Source of the DNA: Desulfuromonadales bacterium
GTDB taxonomy: Bacteria; Desulfobacterota; Desulfuromonadia; Desulfuromonadales; BM103
Length of the DNA: 64,000 bases
Reading direction: 5' to 3'
Assembly: GCA_030145205.1 (NCBI GenBank)
Contig: JAQYVZ010000021.1
Coordinates: forward strand, 1 to 64,000
Every line of letters starts with the position of its first letter. Position 1 is the stretch's first letter. A program made the translations under genes and the position numbers. Of this stretch, positions 33,811 to 42,943 are shown in pieces. The notes under the pieces are model-generated. The model worked only from the letters and a program-made list of their open reading frames with translations, was not told the origin of the DNA and made no database searches.

Positions 33811-34158
33811 ATGACTTTTGACGACCTGCGCAATTACCTGCTCTCCAAACCCGGCGCACGGGAAGACTTCCCCTTCGACACCACAACCCTGGTAACCAAA
33901 GTCGCCGACAAGATGTTCGCCCTCGTGGGGATGAACAAGGCCCCGCTGCGGATCAACCTGAAGTGCGACCCGTTCAAGGCGGAGTTGCTGCGCGAGCAGT
34001 ATCCCGCCGTGCTGCCCGGCTATCACATGAACAAGCGACACTGGAATACGGTTGTGCTCGATGGCAGCATCGCCGACGATACGATCCGCGCCATGATCGA
34101 CGAGTCGTATGCCCTGGTCGTCAAGGGGTTGCCGAAAGCTAAGCGGCCGCACGTTTGA
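33811..34158 (+). CDS. MmcQ/YjbR family protein
   Basis: The 115-residue product begins MTFDDLRNYLLSKPGAREDFPF and continues with TLVTKVADKMFALVGM, LRINLKCDPFKAELLREQY and PGYHMNKRHWNTVVLDGSI, the complete pattern of the MmcQ/YjbR fold (double-wing DNA-binding-like, CyaY-related). It is probably a small DNA-binding or metal-related protein. The ATG at 33811 was chosen because family similarity begins there. Confidence 0.88.
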   Translation: MTFDDLRNYLLSKPGAREDFPFDTTTLVTKVADKMFALVGMNKAPLRINLKCDPFKAELLREQYPAVLPGYHMNKRHWNTVVLDGSIADDTIRAMIDESYALVVKGLPKAKRPHV

Positions 34159-34363
34159 TGCCGGCGCCAGAGTCCTTCCTCCCGAGTCAAAATTTACGGG
34201 CAGGTCCGTTTCTTGACGGAGTCCGGCCCTCTGCTAAACTTTCTAGGCTTTTAGGGACATTGTGCAATTCCCTGTAGGCAACATCAACCAACCCAACATT
34301 CTTTACCCCAAACTTGAAATAACCCACTCAAGAGCGAATGCATTGCTTGCGGAGGTCGCCCTC

Positions 34364-35047
34364 ATGAAAAACCCCGGAACCGTTTTTTTGACCCTTCCCC
34401 GCGTTTTCACCGGCCTTGTTGTGACGGCAGGTCTCGGTCTGTTCCTGTTGGGCTCTGTCTCCATAAGTCAGGCGGCGGCGAAGGCCGAAACCATCAGTTA
34501 CAAACCGGGGCTCACCTTTCAACAGGTCGCCTCCAAACCGGATACCACCCGGGTCGAACTCGCACCGGGCCGCCACATCACGGTGGGTGATCTGCGCCGG
34601 CTTGAGCAAGTGCAACAGAGGATGCGCACGGCAGCTCCCAACAGCAAACTCCCCAGCGCGTTCAAAATCAGGCCGAACATCAACCAGGTCAAGCTGAGTA
34701 TGGCATCGCAGACAGACCTTTCTGCCGCGCTCAAGTTGCCGGACGCCACCACCGTCCGCTTGCCGTCTGGCCGGATCGTGACAGTGGCGATGCTGAAATA
34801 TCTCACCCCGAAGATCCAGGAACAGTCTGGGATCGACATTGCGAGAGTCGGGCTCCAACCCAAGCTGTCCGGACCGGCAGTCAAGGTGCCGGAGGCAAGC
34901 AACCGCAGCCGCTGGCAGGAGATCTTCCAGATGCCTCCGGAAACCGTTCTGGAAGCTCCAGACGGGCACCGGCTCACTCTCGGGGAGTTTGCCAAGTACA
35001 TCAACCAGACGATTGCCGGCACGCCTTTTAGCCACGCAACCCCCTAA
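34364..35047 (+). CDS. secreted protein with a threefold internal repeat
   Basis: The ATG at 34364 follows TGCGGAGGTCGCC. The 227-residue product has a signal peptide cleaved near SQAAA (residue 38). Three related motifs recur: VELAPGRHITVGDLRRL (residues 64-80), VRLPSGRIVTVAMLKYL (131-147) and LEAPDGHRLTLGEFAKYI (196-213), spaced about 66 residues. Each looks like a beta-hairpin followed by a helix. I know no family with this layout. The next gene, 21 bases away, encodes a large secreted protein, so the two probably work together. Confidence 0.65.
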   Translation: MKNPGTVFLTLPRVFTGLVVTAGLGLFLLGSVSISQAAAKAETISYKPGLTFQQVASKPDTTRVELAPGRHITVGDLRRLEQVQQRMRTAAPNSKLPSAFKIRPNINQVKLSMASQTDLSAALKLPDATTVRLPSGRIVTVAMLKYLTPKIQEQSGIDIARVGLQPKLSGPAVKVPEASNRSRWQEIFQMPPETVLEAPDGHRLTLGEFAKYINQTIAGTPFSHATP

Positions 35048-35068
35048 CGACGAGAAAGGGAGAGGATC

Positions 35069-37546
35069 ATGCAGAAAAACATGTCATGCCTTACCTGGCT
35101 CGTCGGCCTCATCGCATTTGCCTTATTCAGTCTGGTCGCCCCGCCACAGGCGCAGGCCGGAGACATTTTCGATGATATCGCCTATGTGCTGGATGAAATG
35201 GGTTCGGCCAATCCTTATGCCTCGCAAGGCTTGACCGGGGGCACCATCCGCGGTTCCAAGCAACTTTTTGCCTGCATTGCCGATGGTGGCGATGTGCTGG
35301 TGTGCATCCAGCAGCACAAAGACACTGAAGTTGGCCAGAGGATGACGGAGAACGGAGTGCCCGGCTGGTTCTGGGATTTCATCGACGTCTACATTGCCTG
35401 GAAAGAGGGCAGTTTCACCGGGGTGATTGAACATCTCGGTCCGGCGGCGGCCTGCCTCGTCATGCAGTTTATCTCCGGTGGCGTCGATCTTTGCGGCCTG
35501 ATCACCGAAGTGATTGACCTGGCGAAAAACGCCGCTGCAGTGATCGGAGCGACCTTCAAAGCGCTGGCTGGCGCTGTCGAGGACATTTGCTGTGCAACCC
35601 TCTGTAACTGCGACCCGCCGGAGCCGAGCCAGGCAGAAAAGGCCTGGCGAGACTATTTCCGTGCGGAGGTCGAAAACAAAAACGGCCTGCTGAAAAAACA
35701 TCAGGGCGGGAACTTCTGGCGCAATTACCTGTCAGACCTCGAGAACAAAGCCGCCAAAGAGCATGGTGCGCCGGCGGCGGCTGTCGCTGCGGGCAAGTTT
35801 GAGGACGCGGTCAACCTGCAGTGGGATGAATACATCATCAAAACGATTTATCCGCAACTGCTCGCCGGTCGGAATGACTACGAGACCCCGGAGACGATCA
35901 ACAAGCTGGCCAACCTGGTGATGCCGCCTAACAATTGCCAGGTGTATGCCGGCAAGGCAGAAACAGCATGTATCGGGGATTTAAGCGCGTACGGTACGGT
36001 TTCACATTGGGTGACTGAAAACAGCTTCGATGCCCTGAACCTGGGGATTGTCGGCACCCCCGACTGGTGCCGCAGTTTTATCATCGACCTCAAGGATCAG
36101 ATCGCGCCGCTGGCCAGAGACTACGTTCGGGACGACCTCGGCTGCTACAACCCGTTCGGACCCGGCACCTATATGTGCCCCGACCTGACCAAATACCGCT
36201 GCTGTGAAAAAGTGCTAGCCTACACGGGAGAGCAGAACAGCTGTGCCATGAATATCGGCCAGGAAGGCAAGGAGCTGGCCGAGAAGATCGTGAGTGAATT
36301 CAAGGCCAAAGGTTCGGCGACAGACTATCAGATTATTGCGCCAAGCCAGCTGATGAGTTCGGAGCCCACGCAGCTGATTTGCCAGCGACCAACCCAGCAG
36401 AGCCGCTGCAACACCTACAATCCCTACGACGCCCCCAAGATGGTGGACTGTGTGCTGCAAGAGGACGCCGCCTACAAGGCCATCCGTGCTGAAGTAGTCA
36501 GTGCCGTCACGGCGCTACAGGGCTCATCGCCCTATCATGTCCTGGGCGGAACGTTCAAAATCAGCCCGGTCGATCCTCTGCTGGTCATGGCACCGACCAA
36601 GGATCTCTTCCTGCAGATGCAGGCCGAGAACAAAGCCTACGGGTTCGGGCATTTCATCTACAACCTGCTGCCCGCTCAATTCGCCCATCAGATTGATGGC
36701 TTGAGTACGCCGCTGATGACCTACGATACCGGCGCGAGCAGAATCAAGGCAAAATTGAACCAGCCGGTCCAGAAAGAACTGGACCTGCAAAATCCGGTCG
36801 ATCCGATTTCACAGAAGTTCCAGGTGGCGGGGGAGATCACGCGCCAAGGCATGACCCTCAACCAGAGGACGGCGCTGGCCCCGCAGGCGATGGCTGCTGC
36901 CGCGGCCAATGCAGGCGAGAGTGCGGCGCCGATGCAGGCGATGAGTCACCAGCAGAGTGGCAGCTTGCCAGGTTACCGCAAACCGGTCACCCTGACTCAA
37001 ACCGGAACCGCTGGGCCCGTCACAGTACAACCGCGCCTCAAGGTTGCGCCTGCGCCTCGGCCGGACCTGCAGGCAGAGGCCCGCTTGCGGGTCGCCGGTC
37101 AAGCCGTGCAATGGGGTGCCACCGCCACCATCCGGGATGATCTCGGCGCCTGCGATGCTCTTCTGAATTACACCCTGCTGAACAGCGGCGGCAGCGCGAG
37201 TGGGCCGTTCATGGTGCAATGGACGGGGCCTCCCGGCAGTCGCCCGATTTCGAAAGCCGCCCTGGCCCCGGGGGCAAAACGGCCGGAAACCCAGAGCCTG
37301 AAACTTTCTGCCGGGTTGAACCGACTGACCCTGGTGCTGGATCCGGCCAATGGCGTCGCTGAGAGCAATGAGGACAACAATCGCTACACCCTCTCCATCC
37401 GTGTCGATGGTGCCTGCGGCAAAACGCTGCAGCCAGCGGCCACGCTGAAACCGGCGCCCACACTGCAGCCATCATCGACCCTGCAGCCGGCACCCGTGCG
37501 GCCGTCGAGCACCCCTCTGCCGATGAAGTTGCTGCCCGCTCGGTAG
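35069..37546 (+). CDS. large secreted Cys-rich protein with C-terminal CARDB domain
   Basis: The 825-residue product has a signal peptide cleaved after PQAQA (residue 30). Residues 30-450 contain many paired cysteines (DICCATLCNCD, DLTKYRCCEKVL), helix-rich stretches and no known catalytic motif. Residues about 660-786 form a CARDB-like adhesion domain (CDALLNYTLLNSGGSASGPF; LVLDPANGVAESNEDNN). The last 35 residues are a proline/threonine-rich tail (TLQPAATLKPAPTLQP). GAAAGGGAGAGGATC precedes the start. It is probably exported and surface- or matrix-associated with the preceding repeat protein. Function unknown. Confidence 0.75.
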   Translation: MQKNMSCLTWLVGLIAFALFSLVAPPQAQAGDIFDDIAYVLDEMGSANPYASQGLTGGTIRGSKQLFACIADGGDVLVCIQQHKDTEVGQRMTENGVPGWFWDFIDVYIAWKEGSFTGVIEHLGPAAACLVMQFISGGVDLCGLITEVIDLAKNAAAVIGATFKALAGAVEDICCATLCNCDPPEPSQAEKAWRDYFRAEVENKNGLLKKHQGGNFWRNYLSDLENKAAKEHGAPAAAVAAGKFEDAVNLQWDEYIIKTIYPQLLAGRNDYETPETINKLANLVMPPNNCQVYAGKAETACIGDLSAYGTVSHWVTENSFDALNLGIVGTPDWCRSFIIDLKDQIAPLARDYVRDDLGCYNPFGPGTYMCPDLTKYRCCEKVLAYTGEQNSCAMNIGQEGKELAEKIVSEFKAKGSATDYQIIAPSQLMSSEPTQLICQRPTQQSRCNTYNPYDAPKMVDCVLQEDAAYKAIRAEVVSAVTALQGSSPYHVLGGTFKISPVDPLLVMAPTKDLFLQMQAENKAYGFGHFIYNLLPAQFAHQIDGLSTPLMTYDTGASRIKAKLNQPVQKELDLQNPVDPISQKFQVAGEITRQGMTLNQRTALAPQAMAAAAANAGESAAPMQAMSHQQSGSLPGYRKPVTLTQTGTAGPVTVQPRLKVAPAPRPDLQAEARLRVAGQAVQWGATATIRDDLGACDALLNYTLLNSGGSASGPFMVQWTGPPGSRPISKAALAPGAKRPETQSLKLSAGLNRLTLVLDPANGVAESNEDNNRYTLSIRVDGACGKTLQPAATLKPAPTLQPSSTLQPAPVRPSSTPLPMKLLPAR

Positions 37547-37565
37547 AAGAGAAGGAATATGCAAG

Positions 37566-37604
37566 AAGGCACCCTCGTGGAACACGTCCATGAGGGTGCC
37601 CCCT
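37566..37604. repeat. inverted repeat, possible terminator or REP variant
   Basis: The stem GGCACCCTC/GAGGGTGCC encloses a 15-base loop. It lies just after the large secreted protein and resembles the GGCACCCTCGT variant seen at 10.79 kb. Confidence 0.6.
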
Positions 37605-37650
37605 TGGTAAAAACCGAGTCAGGCAACACGCCCCCAGTAAAGGCAGATTC

Positions 37651-38406
37651 ATGGAGAAAGACAGGCGACAAACTCATCGTGATTTTTTAAAAGACACCCT
37701 GCGTCTACAAATCGACTTCCGGCAGACCGACCAGAACCTGGGGAAAGAACCGCCCCCACTCCAGAAACCTGCTGCGGAAGGGCAGGCCTTGATCCCCCTG
37801 CCGGGGACGGACTCTTTTGAGACCTTTCGCGGCACCGATCTGCTCGACGCCATCGGCGACCGCCGCAGCCACCGACATTTTCTCAACGAAGCGTTATCAC
37901 TTGCAGAGCTTGCCTTTCTGCTCTGGGCGACCCAGGGAATCAGCAAAGTTTTTGCTCCGGGCGTTGCTCTGCGGACCGTCCCTTCCGCCGGCTGCCGACA
38001 CGCTTTTGAAACCTACCTGCTGATCAACCGGGTGACATCGCTGGAGAACGGAGTGTATCGTTACCTGCCTCTGGAGCATGCCCTCGTTTTTGAACACCCG
38101 GTCGAACACCTGCCGGCCCGACTGGCAAAGGCCGCGCTAGGACAAGACTTTGTCGGCACCGCCCCGGCGACCTTTGCCTGGACGACGATCCCGTACCGGA
38201 TGGAATGGCGCTATGATCTCGCCGCTCACCGGGTGATCGCGATGGACGTCGGCCATCTCTGCCAGAACCTCTACCTGGCCTGCGCTGCAATCGATGCCGG
38301 GACCTGCGCCATCGCCGCCTATCATCAGGAACGAATGGACGAGCTGCTGCAGGTGGATGGCGACGATGAATTCACCCTCTACCTGGCCCCGGTCGGGAAA
38401 ATCTAG
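37651..38406 (+). CDS. SagB-type nitroreductase-fold oxidoreductase
   Basis: The 251-residue product has the SagB/ThcOx pattern: LLDAIGDRRSHRHFLNEALSLAELAFLLWATQGI, LRTVPSAGCRHAFETYLLI (FMN-binding region), GVYRYLPLEHALV and the C-terminal DVGHLCQNLYLACAAIDAGTCAIAAY. SagB enzymes use FMN to oxidise azolines in peptide natural products, but many stand-alone members are of unknown substrate. No precursor peptide, cyclodehydratase or exporter is visible nearby, so a natural-product role is not supported here. Confidence 0.88.
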   Translation: MEKDRRQTHRDFLKDTLRLQIDFRQTDQNLGKEPPPLQKPAAEGQALIPLPGTDSFETFRGTDLLDAIGDRRSHRHFLNEALSLAELAFLLWATQGISKVFAPGVALRTVPSAGCRHAFETYLLINRVTSLENGVYRYLPLEHALVFEHPVEHLPARLAKAALGQDFVGTAPATFAWTTIPYRMEWRYDLAAHRVIAMDVGHLCQNLYLACAAIDAGTCAIAAYHQERMDELLQVDGDDEFTLYLAPVGKI

Positions 38407-39102
38407 TTAATACCACTGCAACCTGCTGACCGTCGCACTGTCAACCAGATGCTCAAAGGCATCAATGTCGCTCATCCCCTGCTTGCCCCGATAATGATAG
38501 GGAATCACCAGGGCCGGCTTGAATTCGTTGACCGCCGATGCGGCCTGTTCGACCGTCATGGTGTAGGGCAGGTTCATGCACAGAAAAGCGATATCGATAT
38601 CGCGCAGGGCACGCATCTCCGGGATATCTTCCGTATCGCCGGAGATATAGAGCCGGGTGCCGTCCCTGCTGAGGACGTAACCGTTATCCCGCCCCTTGGG
38701 GTGAAAATTGAGGCGTTCCGCGGTGGTGTTATAGGCGGCGATCGCTTCTATGCTCAGACCGAGCAGAGAGGTGGATTCACCGTTACGCAACACCGTGCCG
38801 TAACCGAGCTGTTCAATCACCGTTGCCGAACCGATGATCCGGGTCTGCTTCTGCTTGAGCGTTTCGACCAGCTGCGGAGCGAGATGATCCTTATGGATAT
38901 GGGTGATCAGGATCAGATCCGGCGGTGGGAACCCGGCAAAGGCCTCGGCCGAGCCAACCGGATCGACGTAGATCGTGGTCGGGCCGGACTGTAAAACAAA
39001 GGTGGCATGCTTTATCGGAGTATAGGTGAAAACCTCTGCGGCGTTGACACCGGCAGGGATCAACAGAACGAGCAGCAACAGGAAGATCGGTAAGCGTTTC
39101 AT
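38407..39102 (-). CDS. periplasmic metallo-beta-lactamase-fold hydrolase
   Basis: From the ATG at 39100-39102 the product has 231 residues with a signal peptide (LLLLVLLIPAGVNAAE). The metal site ITHIHKDHL replaces the usual HxHxDH with the same spacing, followed by ISGDTEDIPEMRAL and PYHYRGKQGM near the C-terminus; the pattern is that of the UlaG-like MBL subfamily. Export is unusual for that subfamily, whose members are mostly cytoplasmic. Substrate unknown. Confidence 0.85.
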   Translation of the reverse strand: MKRLPIFLLLLVLLIPAGVNAAEVFTYTPIKHATFVLQSGPTTIYVDPVGSAEAFAGFPPPDLILITHIHKDHLAPQLVETLKQKQTRIIGSATVIEQLGYGTVLRNGESTSLLGLSIEAIAAYNTTAERLNFHPKGRDNGYVLSRDGTRLYISGDTEDIPEMRALRDIDIAFLCMNLPYTMTVEQAASAVNEFKPALVIPYHYRGKQGMSDIDAFEHLVDSATVSRLQWY

Positions 39103-39357
39103 TGTTGGTCTCCTTGAACGGAAGAAGGGTGCGTGTGGTGCAGGATCGCCGGCAGCGATCAGTAGGCACTCTTTCAATATACCTCAAAACCTGTTTTTAA
39201 TTCTTTTACGCATCAGGCACGGACCCACAGGCCCAATGGCATCTCATTTCAAAAAAATTTGCATCAAAGCCTCTTTTACACTAAACATCGGATGACACAT
39301 TATTCTGGGGATGGAGTCCATGGCTTCGTCTTAAAGATTCACCACAAAGGAGCATCC

Positions 39358-40233
39358 ATGAACGACCATCTGGTCCGCATTCTCAGCAAGGACGGTTCGT
39401 TGCGCGCCGTCGCCGCCGCCACCAGCAACCTGACCCGCACCATCTGCCAACGGCAGGGAACGGATCCCACCGCCGCGGTCGCTCTGGGCCGCCTGGTGAC
39501 CGGCACCGCTCTGATGGGAGCCCTCCTCAAGGGGCAACAACGCCTTGCCCTGATGATCGAGGGCAACGGACCGCTACAGCGGCTGCACACCGAAACTGAC
39601 GCTGATGGCCACGTCTGCGGCTCGGTGAAAAACCCGCTGACCGGACTGCCACCGAAAGACGACCGCTTTGACGTCGCCGGCGCCATCGGCGCGGCCGGCT
39701 TTCTGCACGTGATCAAGGACCTCGGCCTGAAAGAGCCGTACCGCGGCATGGTCCAGCTCTACACCAGCGAGGTTGCCGAAGACCTGGCCTACTACCTGAC
39801 CACCTCGGAGCAGGTTCCCTCGACGGTCGGCCTGGGCGTCAATCTGGACGAAACCCTGAACATCACCACCGCCGGCGGCTTTCTGGTGCAGGCGATGCCG
39901 GGGGGGGATGACGCGTTGCTCGCCACGCTCGAAGACCGCCTGCAGCAGCTGCCGTCGGTCAGTAGCCTGATGCGCGACGGCAATTCCCCGCTGCAGATCC
40001 TCGAGCAGATATTTGAAGGGATCCCCTTTACCGTACAGGCCGAAACCGCGCTGGAGTTCCGCTGCAACTGCAGCCTCACGCAGGTAGCCGGGATGCTGCG
40101 TCAGCTCAGCGCCGACGAAGTCCGCGTCATGATCGAGGAAGACCAGGGCGCAGAAGTGACCTGCGAGTTCTGCAAGGAGACCTATACCTTCACGGCTGAC
40201 GAGCTGAAGGCCCTGCCCCAGCTGAAAAACTGA
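39358..40233 (+). CDS. hslO: redox-regulated chaperone Hsp33
   Basis: The 291-residue product has the Hsp33 layout: AAATSNLTRTICQRQGTDPTAAVALGRL, VCGSVKNPL, VIKDLGLKEPYRGMVQL, STVGLGVNLD and the C-terminal zinc switch with CNC (near residue 240) and CEFC (near 273). Oxidation of these cysteines releases zinc and activates the chaperone under oxidative stress, a sensible protection for an anaerobe. The ATG at 39358 follows AAAGGAGCATCC. An upstream extension is not conserved. Confidence 0.95.
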   Translation: MNDHLVRILSKDGSLRAVAAATSNLTRTICQRQGTDPTAAVALGRLVTGTALMGALLKGQQRLALMIEGNGPLQRLHTETDADGHVCGSVKNPLTGLPPKDDRFDVAGAIGAAGFLHVIKDLGLKEPYRGMVQLYTSEVAEDLAYYLTTSEQVPSTVGLGVNLDETLNITTAGGFLVQAMPGGDDALLATLEDRLQQLPSVSSLMRDGNSPLQILEQIFEGIPFTVQAETALEFRCNCSLTQVAGMLRQLSADEVRVMIEEDQGAEVTCEFCKETYTFTADELKALPQLKN

Positions 40234-40242
40234 GTGATCCAG

Positions 40243-40605
40243 TTAACGGCGCAGCCGCCGCCAGAGCCAGACATAAATCACCAGGTTCAGTGCCAGCGCG
40301 CCGAGACCGAGGAGTAGCTGCAGGTTGCGCGTCAGCGCCTCCGGGTAGATGAGCGGGATCAGGTAGTGTTCGATGAAGCCACCCCGGTAGCCCTGCTGGC
40401 CGGCGGCTTGCCGCAACTTCATCTCCAGAGGGGTCAGTGGGCAGATTCCCCCGTAAAGTTCGATCCCCACCCCCCAGAACACCGCCGGCAGGTGCAACCA
40501 GGCCAGCCAGCGCCGCCACAACACCAGCAGCCCACCGAAAACCACCACCAGGACGAACAGCAGGTGGATGATGACGATGATGTCGGCGAGGATTCGATAG
40601 AGCAT
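40243..40605 (-). CDS. DUF2784 membrane protein
   Basis: The 120-residue product has three hydrophobic helices and the family pattern HLLFVLVVVFGGLLVLWRRWLAWLHLPAVFWGVGIEL, ICPLTPLEMKLRQAAGQQGY and FIEHYLIPLIYP. It is an inner-membrane protein. DUF2784 members are of unknown function. Convergent with hslO with a nine-base gap. Confidence 0.88.
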   Translation of the reverse strand: MLYRILADIIVIIHLLFVLVVVFGGLLVLWRRWLAWLHLPAVFWGVGIELYGGICPLTPLEMKLRQAAGQQGYRGGFIEHYLIPLIYPEALTRNLQLLLGLGALALNLVIYVWLWRRLRR

Positions 40606-40718
40606 CGTGACTCCGAACGGTTGAACTGCGCTGCCGCGTTTTTAAAGCGCAGCAACAGGTTGAGTGAACACTTCTTCAGGGTATCGAACGTACAGGAAAA
40701 GGCAACCGGCGGGAGCAG

Positions 40719-40760
40719 AGTCGGGAGCACTGACACGCGGCTGTCCCGCAAGAGCATCTC
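40719..40760. repeat. degenerate REP copy
   Basis: GAGTCGGGAGCACTGACACG is followed by GGCTGTCCCGCAAGAG; the arms are diverged but the order of elements is kept. Confidence 0.5.
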
Positions 40761-40851
40761 CGGTTCGATTGACATTCCCGCCGGTTGTTCTAAGGTTTCA
40801 AGACAACGATCGAAACTACGTGCGTTAAACTCCTCGGCAAAGGAGTCTGCG

Positions 40852-41346
40852 GTGCCCTTTTCCGAACTTTCCCCGGCTGTGCTGTTTGTCCTGTTCCTGT
40901 CGGCCTTTGTGCTGATCGGGGTTTATCCGGCCTTCAAGCGAGCCGCGGCAAAACTTCGCAAACTGCAGCATGCCGCCGCCCCATCCAAAAAACCGCTGGC
41001 CACACTCCTCGACAACGTACATGCCGAGCTCTTCGCCAAGACACCGACCAGCGGGCCACTGAACGATTTCGAAATCATCGTGCTGCAGCGGCTCGCCCGC
41101 GCGGGCGGCAAGACCCTGTCCAAGAAACAGGTGAATGCCCCTCTGCATTTTGGCGCAAAGACCCTCCATAAGGCCCTGCGATCTCTCAACCGCCGCGGGC
41201 TGGTTCGCCTGAAAGTATCGCTGCTGCTCGGTCCACGCTTTGCTCTGTCCGAAGCCGGGCGCCATTATGCCATCGAACAAGGCTATATTCTCCAACTCCA
41301 TGATGGCAAAAAGCGGCCTTGGAGCTGGCCCCGGCTCACCACATAA
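40852..41346 (+). CDS. membrane-anchored protein with winged-helix domain
   Basis: The GTG at 40852 has a strong site (AAAGGAGTCTGC), and the 164-residue product starts with one hydrophobic helix (SPAVLFVLFLSAFVLIGVYPAF). Residues about 75-150 look like a MarR-type winged helix: LNDFEIIVLQRLARAGGKTLSKKQ, FGAKTLHKALRSLNRRGLVRLKV, then a wing GPRFALSEAGRHYA. It could be a membrane-tethered DNA-binding protein. The much longer open frame upstream is antisense to DUF2784 and is rejected. Confidence 0.65.
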   Translation: MPFSELSPAVLFVLFLSAFVLIGVYPAFKRAAAKLRKLQHAAAPSKKPLATLLDNVHAELFAKTPTSGPLNDFEIIVLQRLARAGGKTLSKKQVNAPLHFGAKTLHKALRSLNRRGLVRLKVSLLLGPRFALSEAGRHYAIEQGYILQLHDGKKRPWSWPRLTT

Positions 41347-41426
41347 CCTTGCGGAACATGCCCACGGGGGTGTCCCCCCTTTACAAGCCGCACTTTTCAG
41401 GTATTGTCGAAGGAAGGAGGTCTGCC

Positions 41427-41936
41427 ATGAGATTACGCCTCTTTCTGATCTGCTGTTTCTTTCTGTTCTCCTGCCTGCTGCTGACAACACCGCTGTTTGC
41501 CGAACCGGCAGAGCGCGCCTGCGACACCTTCGTCCAAGCCCTGGAGCCCCTGCCGCACGAATCGCTGTTCCAGCGCTCCGGCCCATTCAACTCAACCTGG
41601 TTCAAGACAGGCGCTTTTGGCTGTGAGATGGTCATGGTCACCAGCGAGCAGCGTCTGGCGGGGCAGCCGCTGCCCGACCTGACCGCGGCCCCCGGAACGC
41701 TGCTGTACCGGCAGGGCTGGCGCATCCAACCAACCTATATTGCCGACGGCCCCGGCACCGGCGTCATCGGCATGGAGAAAGGGCAGACCCTCTGTCTGGT
41801 CTACACCGAGCAGTTTGCCTGGATTGACGACGCTGGCCACCACCAGCAGAGCGACGAGATCCGCATCCGGGTGGAGTGCTTGGCAGGAGACTCAGCTTCC
41901 GGCGGACCGCGGGTTCTGATCCCCCGGCCACAGTAA
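41427..41936 (+). CDS. secreted protein of unknown function
   Basis: The ATG at 41427 follows AAGGAAGGAGGTCTGCC. The 169-residue product has a signal peptide (LFSCLLLTTPLFAEP) and four cysteines in the mature part (ERACDTF, FGCEMVMV, TLCLVYTEQF, RVECLAG). The pattern of short strands (LLYRQGWRIQPTYIADGPGTG, EIRIRVEC) suggests a compact beta domain in the periplasm. No family recognised. Confidence 0.65.
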   Translation: MRLRLFLICCFFLFSCLLLTTPLFAEPAERACDTFVQALEPLPHESLFQRSGPFNSTWFKTGAFGCEMVMVTSEQRLAGQPLPDLTAAPGTLLYRQGWRIQPTYIADGPGTGVIGMEKGQTLCLVYTEQFAWIDDAGHHQQSDEIRIRVECLAGDSASGGPRVLIPRPQ

Positions 41937-42024
41937 ACACGATCAAGCAAGGGGCGCAGACAGGCCCATGGACAACGTCCGATTTTCGGCTAGACTTTTT
42001 CAAACATTTCCAAAGGAGGGCAAC

Positions 42025-42846
42025 ATGTCCATCGATGCGTTCAAAACAGCCGTATTCCTGTATCTCCCCCGCTTTGCCCTGGCGATTGCCACCCTGGTCA
42101 TCGGCCTCTGGGTGATTGGCCTGGTCGTGAAAACCTCCCGTAAGGGCATGGAGAAGAGCAACCTCGACCAGACCCTGGTGCCCTTCCTCTCCAGCCTGCT
42201 CTCGTGGGGTCTAAAAGCCCTGCTGCTGATCAGCGTTGCCTCGATGATCGGCATTGCCACCACCTCGTTTATTGCCGTCCTGGGTGCTGCAGGTCTGGCG
42301 GTCGGCCTCGCGCTGCAGGGCAGCCTGGCAAACTTTGCCGGCGGGGTGCTGATCCTGATCTTCAAGCCGTACACCGTGGGAGACCTGATTGAAGCCCAGG
42401 GACATCTTGGTGTGGTCAAGGAGGTGCAGATTTTCAACACCATCCTGCTGACACCGGCCAACAAGCGGGTGATCATCCCGAATGGCGGGCTTTCGAACGG
42501 CAGCGTGGTGAACTACAGCGCCGAAGGAACGCTCCGGGTGGACCTGACGATTGGCATTGCCTATGAAGCGGACGTGCCGAGGGCGAAAGAGGCTCTGGTT
42601 GAAATGATGCAGCAAAACCCGTTGGTTCTCGATGAGCCTGCACCGATGGCCGCCGTAACCGAACTGGCCGACAGCTCGGTCAACCTGGCGGTGCGTCCCT
42701 GGTGTACCGTCGAAAACTACTGGGATGTTTATTTCGAGACGACCGAGCGGGCCAAGCAGGTCCTTGAAGCGAACAACATCACCATCCCCTTCCCGCAGCA
42801 GGATGTGCATCTCTACACCGATGCTGTGGTGCCACCTACCAGCTAA
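42025..42846 (+). CDS. mscS: small-conductance mechanosensitive channel MscS
   Basis: The 273-residue product has three N-terminal transmembrane helices and the MscS pore helix and beta-domain pattern: SFIAVLGAAGLAVGLALQGSLANFAGGVLILIFKPYTVGDLIE, then VKEVQIFNTILLTPANKRVIIPNGGLSNGSVVNYS and a C-terminal alpha/beta domain ending VHLYTD. It is close in length to E. coli MscS (286 residues). It releases solutes under hypo-osmotic shock. A REP-like terminator follows. Confidence 0.93.
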   Translation: MSIDAFKTAVFLYLPRFALAIATLVIGLWVIGLVVKTSRKGMEKSNLDQTLVPFLSSLLSWGLKALLLISVASMIGIATTSFIAVLGAAGLAVGLALQGSLANFAGGVLILIFKPYTVGDLIEAQGHLGVVKEVQIFNTILLTPANKRVIIPNGGLSNGSVVNYSAEGTLRVDLTIGIAYEADVPRAKEALVEMMQQNPLVLDEPAPMAAVTELADSSVNLAVRPWCTVENYWDVYFETTERAKQVLEANNITIPFPQQDVHLYTDAVVPPTS

Positions 42847-42880
42847 GCCGACGCTTAGCGACAGCGAACCGACATCAAGA

Positions 42881-42910
42881 AAGGGACACGTGTAAACACG
42901 TGTCCCTTTC
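42881..42910. terminator. intrinsic terminator with REP-type arms, between mscS and lysR
   Basis: The 24-nt palindrome at 42883-42906 has 10-bp arms GGGACACGTG/CACGTGTCCC with loop TAAA, preceded by AGAAA and followed by TTTC. It uses the same GGGACAC/GTGTCCC ends as the dispersed repeats and can end both convergent genes. Confidence 0.85.
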
Positions 42911-42943
42911 TCAGCGATTGGGTCCCCCCTGAGATCGTGCGCG

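Noticed and set aside
37651-38406. Azole-containing peptide biosynthesis cluster around the SagB-like gene
   Set aside because: No precursor peptide, cyclodehydratase or exporter gene lies nearby.
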